A stretch of 64,000 nucleotides of DNA from Bacteroidota bacterium (GCA_021324735.1 JAJPIO010000008.1:51706-115705), one strand, 5' to 3'. Shown: positions 16,056-26,158, counted from the stretch's first letter. The notes: generated from the sequence alone by a model not told the origin. Program-made: numbers and translations.

Positions 16056-16604
16056 ATGAACGCTGATCAAACAATCGAAAGACTGTCCGGTATTCCTGAT
16101 TCTGGAAGAGAGAGAATTATGGAAATAATTCTTTTCTTACTCTCAGAAATGCGAGAAGATAAGCAACTCATGGATATCGATCTCAAGCCTCTTTCCTCGC
16201 GCGGATTTAGCCAGACTGAAATCTCAACCGCATTCTCCTGGCTGATCGACAAATTTTCTATGGGACTGGATAGTGAAAATCCTGTCCTACTTGCGGTTCC
16301 ATTCGGGAAGAAGAGCATGTTAGATCCTACCAAGAGTGCATCGGAAGTAAGTTTCCGGGTCTACCATGAAGTAGAGCGTTCGGTGATCTCTCCCGAAGCA
16401 CAAGGGTTTCTGCTCCAAATGGTCGAGCTTGGTCTTATGAGCGATGCTGAAATGGAAGCACTGGTTGATCGTATTATGCTCTCCGGTGTTCCCTCGGCGT
16501 CCATTGAGGATGTTAAGCAGTTGGTCTCTGCCACCGTGTTTAACTTCGACTCGTCCATTCCACAAGGCCGTATCATGTGGGGTGGCTCCGACCGGGTACA
16601 CTAA
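16056..16604 (+). CDS. Smg/DUF494 family protein
   Basis: The 182-residue protein matches the Smg (DUF494) family. It shows RIMEIILFLLSEM near 20, the helix-turn-helix-like GFSQTEISTAFSWL near 50, and EAQGFLLQMVELGLMS followed by an Asp/Glu-rich end. No biochemical role is firmly known. In many bacteria, including E. coli, it lies beside dprA/topA, and here topA is the next gene. An intrinsic terminator stands between the two. Confidence 0.85.
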   Translation: MNADQTIERLSGIPDSGRERIMEIILFLLSEMREDKQLMDIDLKPLSSRGFSQTEISTAFSWLIDKFSMGLDSENPVLLAVPFGKKSMLDPTKSASEVSFRVYHEVERSVISPEAQGFLLQMVELGLMSDAEMEALVDRIMLSGVPSASIEDVKQLVSATVFNFDSSIPQGRIMWGGSDRVH

Positions 16605-16628
16605 ATCAGAAGAAATTATTCATTTAGG

Positions 16629-16658
16629 AAGCGCAGGTCTGCATTGCCTGCGCTTTTT
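16629..16658 (+). terminator. Intrinsic terminator after the Smg-family gene
   Basis: AAGCGCAGG pairs with CCTGCGCTT around a nine-base loop, and T residues follow the stem. topA therefore probably starts from its own promoter in the next 120 bases. Confidence 0.88.
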
Positions 16659-16780
16659 GGCTTATTTTAGGATACTTTTTTGCTCTTCTTCGAAAGCGTG
16701 GACACTCATTCTGAGAACTGCCTTTTGTTCATCCTGTGTTTGCCGCGCTTGGTGTCGCGTTTTTATCTAAAGGAAAAGCA

Positions 16781-19153
16781 TTGGCTAAGTCCAGTAAATC
16801 GCTCGTAATTGTCGAATCGCCAGCTAAGGCGAAAACGATCAATAAATACCTCGGGCCCGGCTATATCGTCGAGGCTTCGGTAGGTCACGTCAAGGATTTG
16901 CCCAAATCCAAACTCGGTGTCGATCTCGATAATGGCTTTGCCCCTCACTACATGACGGTGAAGGGAAAGAAGGATATTATCGATCGGCTGAAGAAATTGG
17001 CCGCAAGTTCGAAAGAGATCTTCCTCGCAACCGATCCGGACCGCGAAGGTGAGGCTATTGCCTACCATCTTGCGAATGAAGTATCACCTAAGAATGCGAA
17101 CGTCAAGCGCGTCCTCTTTAGCGAGATCACGAAGACCGGTATTAAAGAAGCGATGCTCCATCCGCGCGACGTCGATCGTGCACTGTTCGATGCGCAGCAA
17201 GCTCGTCGAGTGATGGACCGCATCATCGGCTATCAGGTTTCACCGATCCTTTGGAAGGCGTTTGTTGGCAAGAGTGCGGAAGCGCTCTCGGCTGGTCGCG
17301 TACAGTCCGTAGCGTTGCGTCTTATTTGCGAGCGCGAAGAAGCGATCACCCGATTCCAACCGATCAGCTACTGGAATTTGTGGGGCGACTTTTCTACCGA
17401 ATCGACCGAATTCCCGATCCATGCTCGGCTGATTTCAGTCGATGGTTCAGAGCTTCGCAATCCGGAAGGTAGCGCACAAGATCTTTCGGAAGACGAGCGC
17501 AAAAGTTTTATTGGCGACGAAGCGACCGCGCGTGGTTTCGCTACCGATGCTCGCACCAAGACGTATCATATTTCGTCGATCACCAAGCGAGAGGTAAAGA
17601 AGAACCCACCACAACCATTCATAACCAGTTCACTTCAGGCAGCGGCAAGCAGCAAGCTCCGCTTAAATCCGCGCCGCACGATGGGCTTAGCGCAGCGCTT
17701 GTACGAGGGTGTTGAACTCGGTGAAGAAGGTCTGACGGGTCTTATTACCTACATGCGTACCGATTCCACGCGCATTTCGCAGGAAGCGCGTGCGGAAGCG
17801 ATCGCGTATATCGAAGCCAATCATGGTGCACGGTATGTCGGGCAAGAGCGCAAGACAAAGCAGGGTAAGAATGCTCAGGAAGCGCACGAAGCGATCCGGC
17901 CCACTTCGATGAAGAACGATCCGAAGTCTGTTCGGAAGTATCTCGAAGCAGAAGACAAAAATCTCTTCGCACTGTATGAACTTATTTGGAAGCGATTTAT
18001 CGCAAGCCAGATGGCGCCTGCCGAACTGGACCAGACGACGGTCGAGATCGAATCGACGGAGAAAGAAGGTAGCCACTATCGCTTCCGCGCAAGTGGTTCG
18101 GTAATAACCTTCAACGGCTACATGCAGGTGATGGATGATGTCGATGATGCGCCGCAAGCCAAGAACGGTGAGTCAAGTGAAGCAGAAGGGCCGCGTCGAC
18201 TTCCGAACGGCATTCGCGACGGTCAGATGGCGAACCTCGAGCATATCGATCTCCTTGATAGCCAGACAAAACCGCCACCACGATTTAGTGAAAGTACGCT
18301 AGTTAAGGAATTGGAGTCACTTGGTATCGGGCGACCATCAACGTATGCCTCGATCGTAACGACGATCCAGGACCGTGGCTACGTGGATCAGGAAGATCGC
18401 CGGTTGCATCCGACAACGCTTGGTCTCGATGTGAATCGCATTCTCGTCAAGAGCTTCCCCGAGATCTTTAACGTCGACTTTACGGCGCAGATGGAGGAAG
18501 AACTTGACACCATCGCGGCGCACGAACGCACCTATGAAGCGGTCATGACCGATTTTTACGTGCCGTTCAAAGGTGTGCTCGATCAGGTAGAAGAACGCCT
18601 TGCCGAGGAATTACCGACTCGTGCATGCCCACACTGCGGCTCGACGAATACGGAAGTCAAGCCAGGTTGGTGGGGTATGTATCTCGAGTGTGCCGACTGC
18701 GGCAAAAAGACCTCGCTCAAGAACGAAGGCAAGCCCGCGCCGGAGAAAACGGGAGAGGCCTGCCCCGACTGTATCGCACGCAATGACGGCGAAGTTGGTG
18801 AATTACTTGTCCGTTCGAGCCGATACGGTAAATTCATTGGCTGCAGCCGCTATCCAAAGTGCAAGTACACGCGTCAAATGCCGACAGGTATTAAGTGTCC
18901 GAAGTGCCATGTGGGTGATATTCAGGAACGGCGTGGTGGCAAAGGTAAGCGCAAGTTCTGGGGTTGCTCACGCTATCCGGACTGCGATTTCATTTCGAAT
19001 GATAAACCGGTAAATACCAATTGCCCGGTATGCAACAATAACTGGATCGCAACGAAATGGACACGCGACCGTGGCGAATTCCTCAAATGCCCTAACTGTA
19101 AACGCGAGTTTACGGCTGAGATGAACGAAATAGCCTCCGAAGAAAAGGCCTAA
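16781..19153 (+). CDS. topA: DNA topoisomerase I
   Basis: Type IA topoisomerase that relaxes negative supercoils. I place the start at the TTG at 16781 because AAAGGAAAAG precedes it and the family sequence starts right after it (KSLVIVESPAKAKTI). The GTG at 16736 adds 15 residues unlike the family. The TOPRIM domain comes first, with EGEA and DPDREGE. The catalytic tyrosine is Y324 in ITYMRTDSTR. The C-terminus has several four-cysteine zinc ribbons (CPHCG..CADCG, CPDC, CPKC, CPVC..CPNC). Total 790 residues, normal for the family. rseP follows after 88 bases. Confidence 0.96.
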   Translation: MAKSSKSLVIVESPAKAKTINKYLGPGYIVEASVGHVKDLPKSKLGVDLDNGFAPHYMTVKGKKDIIDRLKKLAASSKEIFLATDPDREGEAIAYHLANEVSPKNANVKRVLFSEITKTGIKEAMLHPRDVDRALFDAQQARRVMDRIIGYQVSPILWKAFVGKSAEALSAGRVQSVALRLICEREEAITRFQPISYWNLWGDFSTESTEFPIHARLISVDGSELRNPEGSAQDLSEDERKSFIGDEATARGFATDARTKTYHISSITKREVKKNPPQPFITSSLQAAASSKLRLNPRRTMGLAQRLYEGVELGEEGLTGLITYMRTDSTRISQEARAEAIAYIEANHGARYVGQERKTKQGKNAQEAHEAIRPTSMKNDPKSVRKYLEAEDKNLFALYELIWKRFIASQMAPAELDQTTVEIESTEKEGSHYRFRASGSVITFNGYMQVMDDVDDAPQAKNGESSEAEGPRRLPNGIRDGQMANLEHIDLLDSQTKPPPRFSESTLVKELESLGIGRPSTYASIVTTIQDRGYVDQEDRRLHPTTLGLDVNRILVKSFPEIFNVDFTAQMEEELDTIAAHERTYEAVMTDFYVPFKGVLDQVEERLAEELPTRACPHCGSTNTEVKPGWWGMYLECADCGKKTSLKNEGKPAPEKTGEACPDCIARNDGEVGELLVRSSRYGKFIGCSRYPKCKYTRQMPTGIKCPKCHVGDIQERRGGKGKRKFWGCSRYPDCDFISNDKPVNTNCPVCNNNWIATKWTRDRGEFLKCPNCKREFTAEMNEIASEEKA

Positions 19154-19241
19154 GGGAGCTCCTGTAACCATAGGAATTATCGCCCGTAGGCCTAAGTTCG
19201 GTTTCATATACACACCATAGTTTAGTAACTTCTTCCTCTTC

Positions 19242-20699
19242 GTGGAACATCTCGTTGTCGCACAGTTTGGTATCGAAGGTATAGAGAGCGTCCTTCGGGC
19301 GATCCTTTATTTTGTAATCACGATCTTCGTCCTCGTAACGGTCCACGAGTTCGGTCATTTTATCGCAGGACGTATTTTCGGTATGCGCGTGCCGGTCTTT
19401 TCGGTCGGCATGGGGCGGCGTATCTTCGGCTTCAATAAGATCGACGGGTTTACGATGGGCCCGCTCAATCCGGAGACCGAACTTCATCTCGAGAACCATA
19501 CGGATTACCGACTTTCGCTCCTGCCCATTGGTGGTTATGCGAAGATCGAAGGCATGATCGACGAGACGCAAACGGAGGCGTTACCAAGCGAGATACAACC
19601 GTGGGAATTTCGTGCAAAACCCTGGTGGCAAAAGTCGATCGTTATTTCGGCCGGTGTTATTCTAAATCTAATTCTTGCGTGGGTCATCTTCACGGGCCGC
19701 GATCTTGCTACCGGCCTGGACGTACCGAAGACAACAACCGTAGGTTACGTGCGGACCGGATCGATCTCCGAAAAAGCAGGCATTCGACCTGGCGATAAGA
19801 TCCTCGCGGTTGCTGGTAAACCGATCTCGAATTGGATGCCGGTCGATCGTGCCCCGATCGATAACTATGGTCGCGATTTTTCGATCACCTTCGAGCATGA
19901 GGGCCATCAGTATTCGGCTCTCTATCGCGCGGACGATATGGGGAGTATCAAGGATATTTCAAAACCGTACGGTCTCGATCCCGTTGGTTTTACGCCACCG
20001 GTCTTAGATAGTGTAGTGCCTCACGAGCCGGCGTCCCGTGCCGGTCTTCTGAAGGGTGATAGCATTCTAAGTGTTAACGGCATACCGATCCCCAATGTCA
20101 GCGCGTTTATCGATCAGGTTAGCTCACATCCATCGAAACCGATCACGATCGAACTGATCCGCACTGCGGGATCGTCACACACTCCGAATGCTTCCGGTGC
20201 TCCTATTTCGATCACAGTCACTCCTGACCCGCAGGGCAAGATCGGTGTTATTCCCGCGTCAGATTTCGTTGGGCCGAAAGCACACATCAATTATGGCTTG
20301 CTCGGATCGATTTCCGATGGATGGTATAATCTTAAACTCACCACCCGTTTGACGGTTGAGACTATTCGACAGATATTCCAGGGCCGTTTGAAGGTTCAGG
20401 AGGCGCTGGGTGGCCCGATTAAGATCGCTGCGGCCGCTTCTGCAAGCGCTTCAGGAGGTTTGGATTCGTTTATTCAGTTCATGGCAATGCTTTCGATCTC
20501 GCTGGCATTGCTCAATATTTTGCCGCTTCCTGCGTTAGATGGTGGTCACCTCGTCATCATTCTCATCGAAGCCGTCGTAGGGCACGAACTCTCGCAGCGG
20601 TTCAAGCTGAACTTCCAGAAGATCGGGGTTGCCATCCTGCTCTTCCTGATGGTCTTTATGGTCTTTAACGACATCAGCGGCCTTGTAAAAGGCCTCTAA
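19242..20699 (+). CDS. rseP: Site-2 protease RseP (zinc metalloprotease)
   Basis: This is an intramembrane protease that cuts anti-sigma factors and signal-peptide remnants. HEFGH at 35-39 is the zinc site. Two PDZ-like stretches follow: GSISEKAGIRPGDKILAVAG at about 180, and a second with SRAGLLKGDSILSVNG. NILPLPALDGGHL near the C-terminus supplies the third ligand region. There are four hydrophobic segments. 485 residues, typical. The GTG start has no strong Shine-Dalgarno. It is codirectional with topA. Confidence 0.94.
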   Translation: MEHLVVAQFGIEGIESVLRAILYFVITIFVLVTVHEFGHFIAGRIFGMRVPVFSVGMGRRIFGFNKIDGFTMGPLNPETELHLENHTDYRLSLLPIGGYAKIEGMIDETQTEALPSEIQPWEFRAKPWWQKSIVISAGVILNLILAWVIFTGRDLATGLDVPKTTTVGYVRTGSISEKAGIRPGDKILAVAGKPISNWMPVDRAPIDNYGRDFSITFEHEGHQYSALYRADDMGSIKDISKPYGLDPVGFTPPVLDSVVPHEPASRAGLLKGDSILSVNGIPIPNVSAFIDQVSSHPSKPITIELIRTAGSSHTPNASGAPISITVTPDPQGKIGVIPASDFVGPKAHINYGLLGSISDGWYNLKLTTRLTVETIRQIFQGRLKVQEALGGPIKIAAAASASASGGLDSFIQFMAMLSISLALLNILPLPALDGGHLVIILIEAVVGHELSQRFKLNFQKIGVAILLFLMVFMVFNDISGLVKGL

Positions 20700-20718
20700 G
20701 TTAGACGCGTAAGCAGTT

Positions 20719-21492
20719 CTATGGGTTTTCCTGAGAAGAGGCTTCTTCCAACTCTTTCGCTTGCTTTCGCTTCTTGCGAAGGTACAGGAGGTATATCACC
20801 ACCACGACCGCGCAAATACTGATCGTGATGCCTGCCCGCTTTACCCACGTTTCGAGTAATGGAAGATTCGATCCGAAGGCGTACCCTAACGAACCGTAGA
20901 TCGACGCCCAGACGATACCGCCGAGCACATTATAAAGCAAGAACTGGAGGTAGTTCAAGTGGTGTGCGCCGACCAGCACCGCGATCCACGTTCGTGCGAT
21001 GGATACAAAACGACCAAAGAAAACAGCCTTGCCACCGTGGCGTTTTAGATAGTCCTGCGCGCGCTGGTACCGGTCATCCGTTAGGCCAACGAACTTGCCG
21101 TACCGGCGAATAAGCCTTCTGCCTCCTTCCCGCCCGATCCAATACCCAAGACTATCGCCCGTAATGGCGCCGCCAGCGGCCGAACCGATGACACCGAAAA
21201 TATTAAGTGCACCGGAGGAAGCTGCGTAAGCCGAAGCAATGAGCAGCATCGTCTCGCCTGGGAATGGCACGCCCATGCTTTCTATCATGATCGCCAGAAA
21301 GACGATCACGTAGCCATAGTCCATGAGCGCCTGCTCGAGAAAATTTATAATGGACGAGCTTATGCTGGCGATCGGATGAAAGGCTGCGAGTATCGCACTC
21401 GAAAAGAGTGGATCGTAAAAATGCCCCGTCAAGAAAATGATGGGAGAATGGGTCATTCGGGGGTCTAAAAGAGAAGCTGCGCAGCGAAGCAT
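20719..21492 (-). CDS. DedA family membrane protein
   Basis: DedA/VTT proteins are polytopic membrane proteins implicated in lipid flipping and envelope homeostasis. The 257 residues show the family hallmarks FPGETMLLIASAYA, GDSLGYWIGREGG and FGRFVSIARTWIAVLVGA, with about five hydrophobic segments. The C-terminal tail is Lys/Glu-rich. An internal ATG at residue 13 (21456) is an equally good start. It converges with rseP and lies downstream of a terminator that closes the neighbouring T9SS gene. Confidence 0.92.
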   Translation of the reverse strand: MLRCAASLLDPRMTHSPIIFLTGHFYDPLFSSAILAAFHPIASISSSIINFLEQALMDYGYVIVFLAIMIESMGVPFPGETMLLIASAYAASSGALNIFGVIGSAAGGAITGDSLGYWIGREGGRRLIRRYGKFVGLTDDRYQRAQDYLKRHGGKAVFFGRFVSIARTWIAVLVGAHHLNYLQFLLYNVLGGIVWASIYGSLGYAFGSNLPLLETWVKRAGITISICAVVVVIYLLYLRKKRKQAKELEEASSQENP

Positions 21493-21590
21493 AGCCGCGG
21501 TTTCTTCATCATATATAGTCTAACGGTTGAGAAGAGGACTGGGGTTTCGATACGCTAAACATAATTCACATCACCACTCCGACTGCCCAA

Positions 21591-21620
21591 TAAAAAACCG
21601 GGGCCGAAGTGGCCCCGGTT
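21591..21620 (-). terminator. Intrinsic terminator of the Omp28-like T9SS gene
   Basis: The stem AACCGGGGCC/GGCCCCGGTT with a five-base loop is followed on the leftward strand by TTTTTTA. It lies 42 bases past the stop at 21662. Confidence 0.93.
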
Positions 21621-21661
21621 TCGTTTGCCGTTCAGCGTCGCTGCTTTTGGCTAATAATTCC

Positions 21662-24256
21662 TTACTGGTTCACAACGCGTACTTCGTGCGACCCCTTCGA
21701 GGAATGCGCGATGATGACGTAGGTACCTTCCGCAAGCTTGCTCGCATCGAACGAAGCGGTGTAGGTATTGCCACCGGCATTCTGTGTCGAAAGCTGAGCG
21801 ATCTCACGGCCGAGCAGGTCATACGCTGCGAACGTGACGTTCGTCTCCCCGTTCGCTGCCACATACTGGACCGTCGTCATTCCATGGAATGGATTCGGGG
21901 AAGCCGTGATGCCAAGGACCGGCGCATTGCCACCATCAGAAACGCCTGAAGACGAAGCGGTCGCCTGTACTGGCACCTTGATGTTGCCTTCGGTGGAGCT
22001 TCCGATCTCGATCGAAGCAGTTTGCTGACCGGGTGTCGTTGCGTTGAAGGTGACGTTCACCGTCATTGTCCCGCCTGCGGCGAGTGTCGTTGGCAGCGCA
22101 AAGCCACCCAGTGTAAAGTTTGCCGTCGGCGGATTAACCGTGATAGCATTTACAGCGAGGCTCGCTGAACTCGTATTGGTAATGGTGATCGGTAACATCT
22201 TGCTGCCGCCGAGTTTGACCGTACCAAAATCGAGCGAGGTCGGATTTGCTGCAATGCTGACTGGTCCACTTGCCGAAAGAAGCCAGTTGATCGCACGACC
22301 CGCGATCGTATCGGCCTTCGACTGTACGGTGATACCCGAAAGATCGAATCCGAGAAATACTAAACGGCCATGCGTCGTCGCATCCTCATACCGTGAGCCG
22401 ACGATATACTTTGTGTTCTTATCCGAATAATAAAGTGCTATCGAATTCGAATCGATCACATAAATGCCCGTATGGATAGGATAGCCACCAGCATTCGTTA
22501 CTGAGATACCCGTCGATACAGGATCCGATGTGCCGTCGATATTATACGACTTCGGGAATGCCTGATTACCACTGATCGTATAACGGTTTGTCGAACGGGT
22601 CCAATCAATACCAAGGCGTGCAAAGAGGTTTAACACATCTTGTGTGCCGGTGCCGTTAGCCGTACCATTTGGATCGAATGCATAATACAAAGCGAAGTCC
22701 GAGTTGATGAACACCTTCTTGCCATTGTCCAAAGCATTCTGAATGTTCTGCACGACAGTGGGATTACTGTATACGCCGCCATTATCGAGGATCGGAATAT
22801 TGTCGTAGATATCGACTGCCAGATTCTCCGGTGGGAAATTCCCGACGAGATCGCTTGTCAGAGGAATAACGGCTGTGTGAACCTTCAGGCTGTCAGGAAT
22901 TCCGAGCGCAACTGCAGTTTCAACGCTGCCAGTTTCTGTATACAATCCGCAGACCGTATTATCCGACAAAGCATTGATCGTGACTGTCGAACCGGGGATA
23001 TAAAATCCGTCCTTTGCTGGGTTGATCGTAACTGGAATTGCAACGAACGCAGACTGCTGTGGGGCAGTGACCGTCATCGTTACATTGGCACTTGAACCGG
23101 CGGCAAGAGCCGTGAGCTTTGCCGGCGTGAACTTTACAGACCAGCCAGCCGGAAGCGAAGCAGATGCGTCGACGGAAAGATTGACATCAACGGCGCTGCT
23201 GCCATTGTTCTGAATGTTCAACGTCGTGCTGGAGTCGCCATTGGCATGCGCGCTAATGTAGTTGCCGCTGCTTGGAACGACATCTACTTGGTTAGCGATC
23301 ACGGGGATGGTTGTGCTCGACAGTTTTACTTCCTGCTCGTCGTATACCGTGTTCTTCGTTTTATCGGTCGCGCTAAATTGATGCACGATACCGACCAGGT
23401 GAACGTGATTCGGATTTACTACAACGGTCGGCAGCGGGAAGGTGAACGTGTAAGAATATGTAGCGCCCGCTGTAACGCTTGCAGGAATTACACCTTTCTG
23501 TCCATAAATACCACCAACTGCCTCGCGAAATACATCCATGTACTGCCAATTCGAGATCGAACCGGGCGAATTATAAAATGGATTGTTCGGAAGGTTTGCG
23601 CCAACGCTGGAGTTCGTGCTCGAATAATAATTATGCTGGTCCCACGTGGTGCCTGCTGGTCCACTGACGCTATCCTCTGTTACCATGAGATTGAGACGGA
23701 AATCGCCGGTCATGGCATTGACGAATGTGGCCGTCACCCGAGCGGTAACCATGTGTGTGTTCATGTCAAACGACACGTTATCAACTTTGCAGGTTACAGT
23801 AGCTGTCTGAGCATTGATCGCATCGACAATACCGTCTGGATATTGTGACGGATTGAGACCGAATAAGGTCGTTACGCCAGTACCCCACTGTGAAGGATCG
23901 ATATTCCAACTTGTTGCCGGCGAAATAACGGAGCGGGTTGCCCAGCTATCCGGGAAGCCAGGGACTGCCTGACCGGCGGGATATCCCACCGCCTGCGTCA
24001 GAGAATCGCCCTGCGCATTGGACATTGGATCACCGTTGTGAATTGACACGATACCAACCTGACCATTTGGGTATTTCTGCTTGAGCGTCTCAATGCAATA
24101 CGAACCGCGCACACAGAAGCCGCACCAGGAGCCTGTGAACTCCTCGAGGTAGGCGTGTCGGTTCTGGGCGCGAAGGCTGCCCGGAGCCGGTAAAAGAGCG
24201 AATATCGCTGTAACCAACAGCGTTACCGCTACTATAGAACTGTAACGTTTTAACAT
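21662..24256 (-). CDS. Secreted Omp28/thioredoxin-like protein with T9SS sorting domain
   Basis: The 864-residue exported protein has a signal peptide (about 1-30) followed by an Omp28-type thioredoxin domain. The domain starts AYLEEFTGSWCGFCVRGS, so the redox motif is CGFC. A beta-rich Omp28 part follows. About residues 330-430 form an immunoglobulin-like domain, then comes a roughly 200-residue alpha/beta region (IYDNIPILDNGGVYSNPTVV). An ASH-like beta domain has the pattern SLDFGTVKLGGSKMLPITI. The last 80 residues (SPNPFHGMTTVQY ... GTYVIIAHSSKGSHEVRVV) are a type A T9SS sorting domain. The protein should be exported and attached to the cell surface. Substrate unknown. Confidence 0.88.
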   Translation of the reverse strand: MLKRYSSIVAVTLLVTAIFALLPAPGSLRAQNRHAYLEEFTGSWCGFCVRGSYCIETLKQKYPNGQVGIVSIHNGDPMSNAQGDSLTQAVGYPAGQAVPGFPDSWATRSVISPATSWNIDPSQWGTGVTTLFGLNPSQYPDGIVDAINAQTATVTCKVDNVSFDMNTHMVTARVTATFVNAMTGDFRLNLMVTEDSVSGPAGTTWDQHNYYSSTNSSVGANLPNNPFYNSPGSISNWQYMDVFREAVGGIYGQKGVIPASVTAGATYSYTFTFPLPTVVVNPNHVHLVGIVHQFSATDKTKNTVYDEQEVKLSSTTIPVIANQVDVVPSSGNYISAHANGDSSTTLNIQNNGSSAVDVNLSVDASASLPAGWSVKFTPAKLTALAAGSSANVTMTVTAPQQSAFVAIPVTINPAKDGFYIPGSTVTINALSDNTVCGLYTETGSVETAVALGIPDSLKVHTAVIPLTSDLVGNFPPENLAVDIYDNIPILDNGGVYSNPTVVQNIQNALDNGKKVFINSDFALYYAFDPNGTANGTGTQDVLNLFARLGIDWTRSTNRYTISGNQAFPKSYNIDGTSDPVSTGISVTNAGGYPIHTGIYVIDSNSIALYYSDKNTKYIVGSRYEDATTHGRLVFLGFDLSGITVQSKADTIAGRAINWLLSASGPVSIAANPTSLDFGTVKLGGSKMLPITITNTSSASLAVNAITVNPPTANFTLGGFALPTTLAAGGTMTVNVTFNATTPGQQTASIEIGSSTEGNIKVPVQATASSSGVSDGGNAPVLGITASPNPFHGMTTVQYVAANGETNVTFAAYDLLGREIAQLSTQNAGGNTYTASFDASKLAEGTYVIIAHSSKGSHEVRVVNQ

Positions 24257-24439
24257 GACTGCTATCCGAAATTAGTTGTGAACTATAAGGAATAAACTTC
24301 GAACTCGAATCAAGGAATGACGGGATCGCCCCGGAGGGCGTCGCAACGTGCATTCCTTAAGCTCGTAAATATACGTAATGTCAGGGGCGGCTTACATGAA
24401 ATTCGCCTGGGAGCCTTAACGAAGGGGACACCAAAATCC

Positions 24440-24742
24440 CTACTGAGGCCGGGCCGAGAAGTAACCGCCGATGACTTCCTTTACATTACGATAACCTAAT
24501 GCCCTCAGCAATCGTGCGGCATGATGAGACCGTACGCCGAGGTCATCATAGAGGACGACCGGGTAATGTTTGTTGGGATATTTGGCAACAATTTCTTTTG
24601 CCAATTTTGGTAAGGGAATAAGTTCAGCGCCCTTTAGGTGTCCACGAGCAAACTCTTCCGGCTCGCGGATATCTATCACTTTTGGCGGTTTTGGTCCAGC
24701 AAGCGCCTTATCTAATTCCTCTATAGTGACCTGGGCAAGCAT
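24440..24742 (-). CDS. Rhodanese-fold protein lacking the catalytic cysteine
   Basis: The 100-residue protein has the single rhodanese-like domain: IDIREPEEFARGHLKGAELI, then LYDDLGVRSHHAARLLRALG and KEVIGGY. In active sulfurtransferases the loop reads C-x2-G-x-R-S. Here the position three before the Gly is Asp (DDLGVRS), so sulfur transfer by that residue is not possible. It may bind a partner or regulate. An inverted-repeat element lies just upstream of its ATG, between it and hprK. No signal peptide. Confidence 0.85.
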   Translation of the reverse strand: MLAQVTIEELDKALAGPKPPKVIDIREPEEFARGHLKGAELIPLPKLAKEIVAKYPNKHYPVVLYDDLGVRSHHAARLLRALGYRNVKEVIGGYFSARPQ

Positions 24743-24787
24743 TCCGTACTCTGCCTCAAAGTCCGCGCCAGACCAGGACCAAGATTT

Positions 24788-24951
24788 GACCAGGATTTTC
24801 TGGATTAGAAGGATTTATAGGATTGATTAAAAAGGATTGGTTGATTTTATCGTGAGATCCAAAAATTGGAAAGGTTATTCGAATTCCTATCGCAAAGTAA
24901 ATCTTTTAAAAATCAATCTTGTAAATCCTTCTAATCCAGAAAATCCTGGTC
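24788..24951. repeat. 164-base element with perfect 30-bp inverted ends, abutting hprK stop
   Basis: The arms 24788-24817 and 24922-24951 are exact complements for 30 bases (GACCAGGATTTTCTGG...). Inside them a second, imperfect pairing continues for about 20 bases. The right arm ends one base before the stop codon of hprK. The right half closely matches the element at the end of mutS. It encodes nothing. It resembles a MITE or large REP-type element. Confidence 0.85.
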
Positions 24952-24952
24952 C

Positions 24953-26008
24953 TTATTCGAAGTCGTGCTCAAAATATGGTATCACCCGATCTCCTCGTGA
25001 TACTTTCTCCCCGCCTTTTTTCAAAAGTACTTGTTCGAGCTTTGTCGCAAATTCTCTGCTCGCATCGTATCCGTAATGCTTTAGCAGATAATTAAGAGCA
25101 ATGACCTCTGCAATGACCGTGATGTTCTTGCCGGTTACGATGGGCAAACGAACGTGAGGAATATCGACGCCTAATATTTGTGCTGTCGATTCATCGAGGC
25201 CGGTGCGTGTGTATTCGCCGTCGGCATGCCATTCTTCGAGCTCCACGATCACTTCAACGCGCTTCTGGAATCGGATCGCGCGAATGCCGAACATCTCGCG
25301 AACATTGATAAGGCCGAGCCCGCGAATTTCCATAAAGTGACGAACGAGGTCGGTACCGGCACCCATAAGAATGCTCTCACCTTTTTGCGTTACCATAACA
25401 ACATCATCCGCAACCAGTCGGTGGCCGCGCTCGATAAGATCGAGTGCCACTTCTGATTTGCCAATACCACTACGGCCAACGAATAGCACACCGACGCCGT
25501 ACACATCGACGAACGCGCCATGAATGACCGTCTGCGGATTGAACTGATCCTCTAAAAAATCGCTGAGAAAGTAAACGGCCTTTGTCGTTTCAAACTTTGT
25601 TTCGAAGACCGGTATTTTTCGTTCGTCACAGATCGCAAGTAATTCCGGGTCGAGTCCGTTACTACTCGTAACTACGATGCACGGAATCGAAAACGAAGCA
25701 AGAGTGGAGAATGCTTTGATCTTCTCTTCTAACGTAAGCGATCGCAAATAAAAGATCTCGGTATTGCCGAAGATCTGGATCCGATGATAGGTAAACAAGC
25801 CAACATATCCGGCCAGAGCGAGGCCCGGACGGTGCAGGCTTTTATCGGTGATCAGGTTTGCGAGTCCTTCGCCACCGGCAAGCAGGGTCAGCCGAAATCG
25901 CTCTCGCGTCGCATCATAAAAATGCTGCACGGTGATCGATTCGCGTTGGATCGGCTGCGTGTTACGCCAGCCCGACGGACGGTCATACTGTTTAGTCTCT
26001 TTGCCCAT
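24953..26008 (-). CDS. hprK: HPr kinase/phosphorylase
   Basis: HprK phosphorylates and dephosphorylates the HPr-type regulator on serine. The 351 residues contain an N-terminal regulatory domain beginning ITVQHFYD, the catalytic H163 in IHGAFVDVYG, Walker A GRSGIGKS (178-185), and the signature MEIRGLGLINVREMFG. Full length. No PTS genes are in the window. In Chlorobi/Bacteroidota-type genomes HprK is often kept without a complete sugar PTS and its target is unclear. A leftward ATG without Shine-Dalgarno is the start. Confidence 0.95.
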   Translation of the reverse strand: MGKETKQYDRPSGWRNTQPIQRESITVQHFYDATRERFRLTLLAGGEGLANLITDKSLHRPGLALAGYVGLFTYHRIQIFGNTEIFYLRSLTLEEKIKAFSTLASFSIPCIVVTSSNGLDPELLAICDERKIPVFETKFETTKAVYFLSDFLEDQFNPQTVIHGAFVDVYGVGVLFVGRSGIGKSEVALDLIERGHRLVADDVVMVTQKGESILMGAGTDLVRHFMEIRGLGLINVREMFGIRAIRFQKRVEVIVELEEWHADGEYTRTGLDESTAQILGVDIPHVRLPIVTGKNITVIAEVIALNYLLKHYGYDASREFATKLEQVLLKKGGEKVSRGDRVIPYFEHDFE

Positions 26009-26158
26009 AAGAGCGGGGTTTATGAGAATGGATTGACAACACGCTCGTTAACGGACAAATCCCGAAAGGGATTGCAATGAAGAGCAGCACACCGCACTTC
26101 CAACTTCTAACTATTATTTAATGTCATTTCTGGAATAGAAAAGCGTCGCAGGCAAGTT

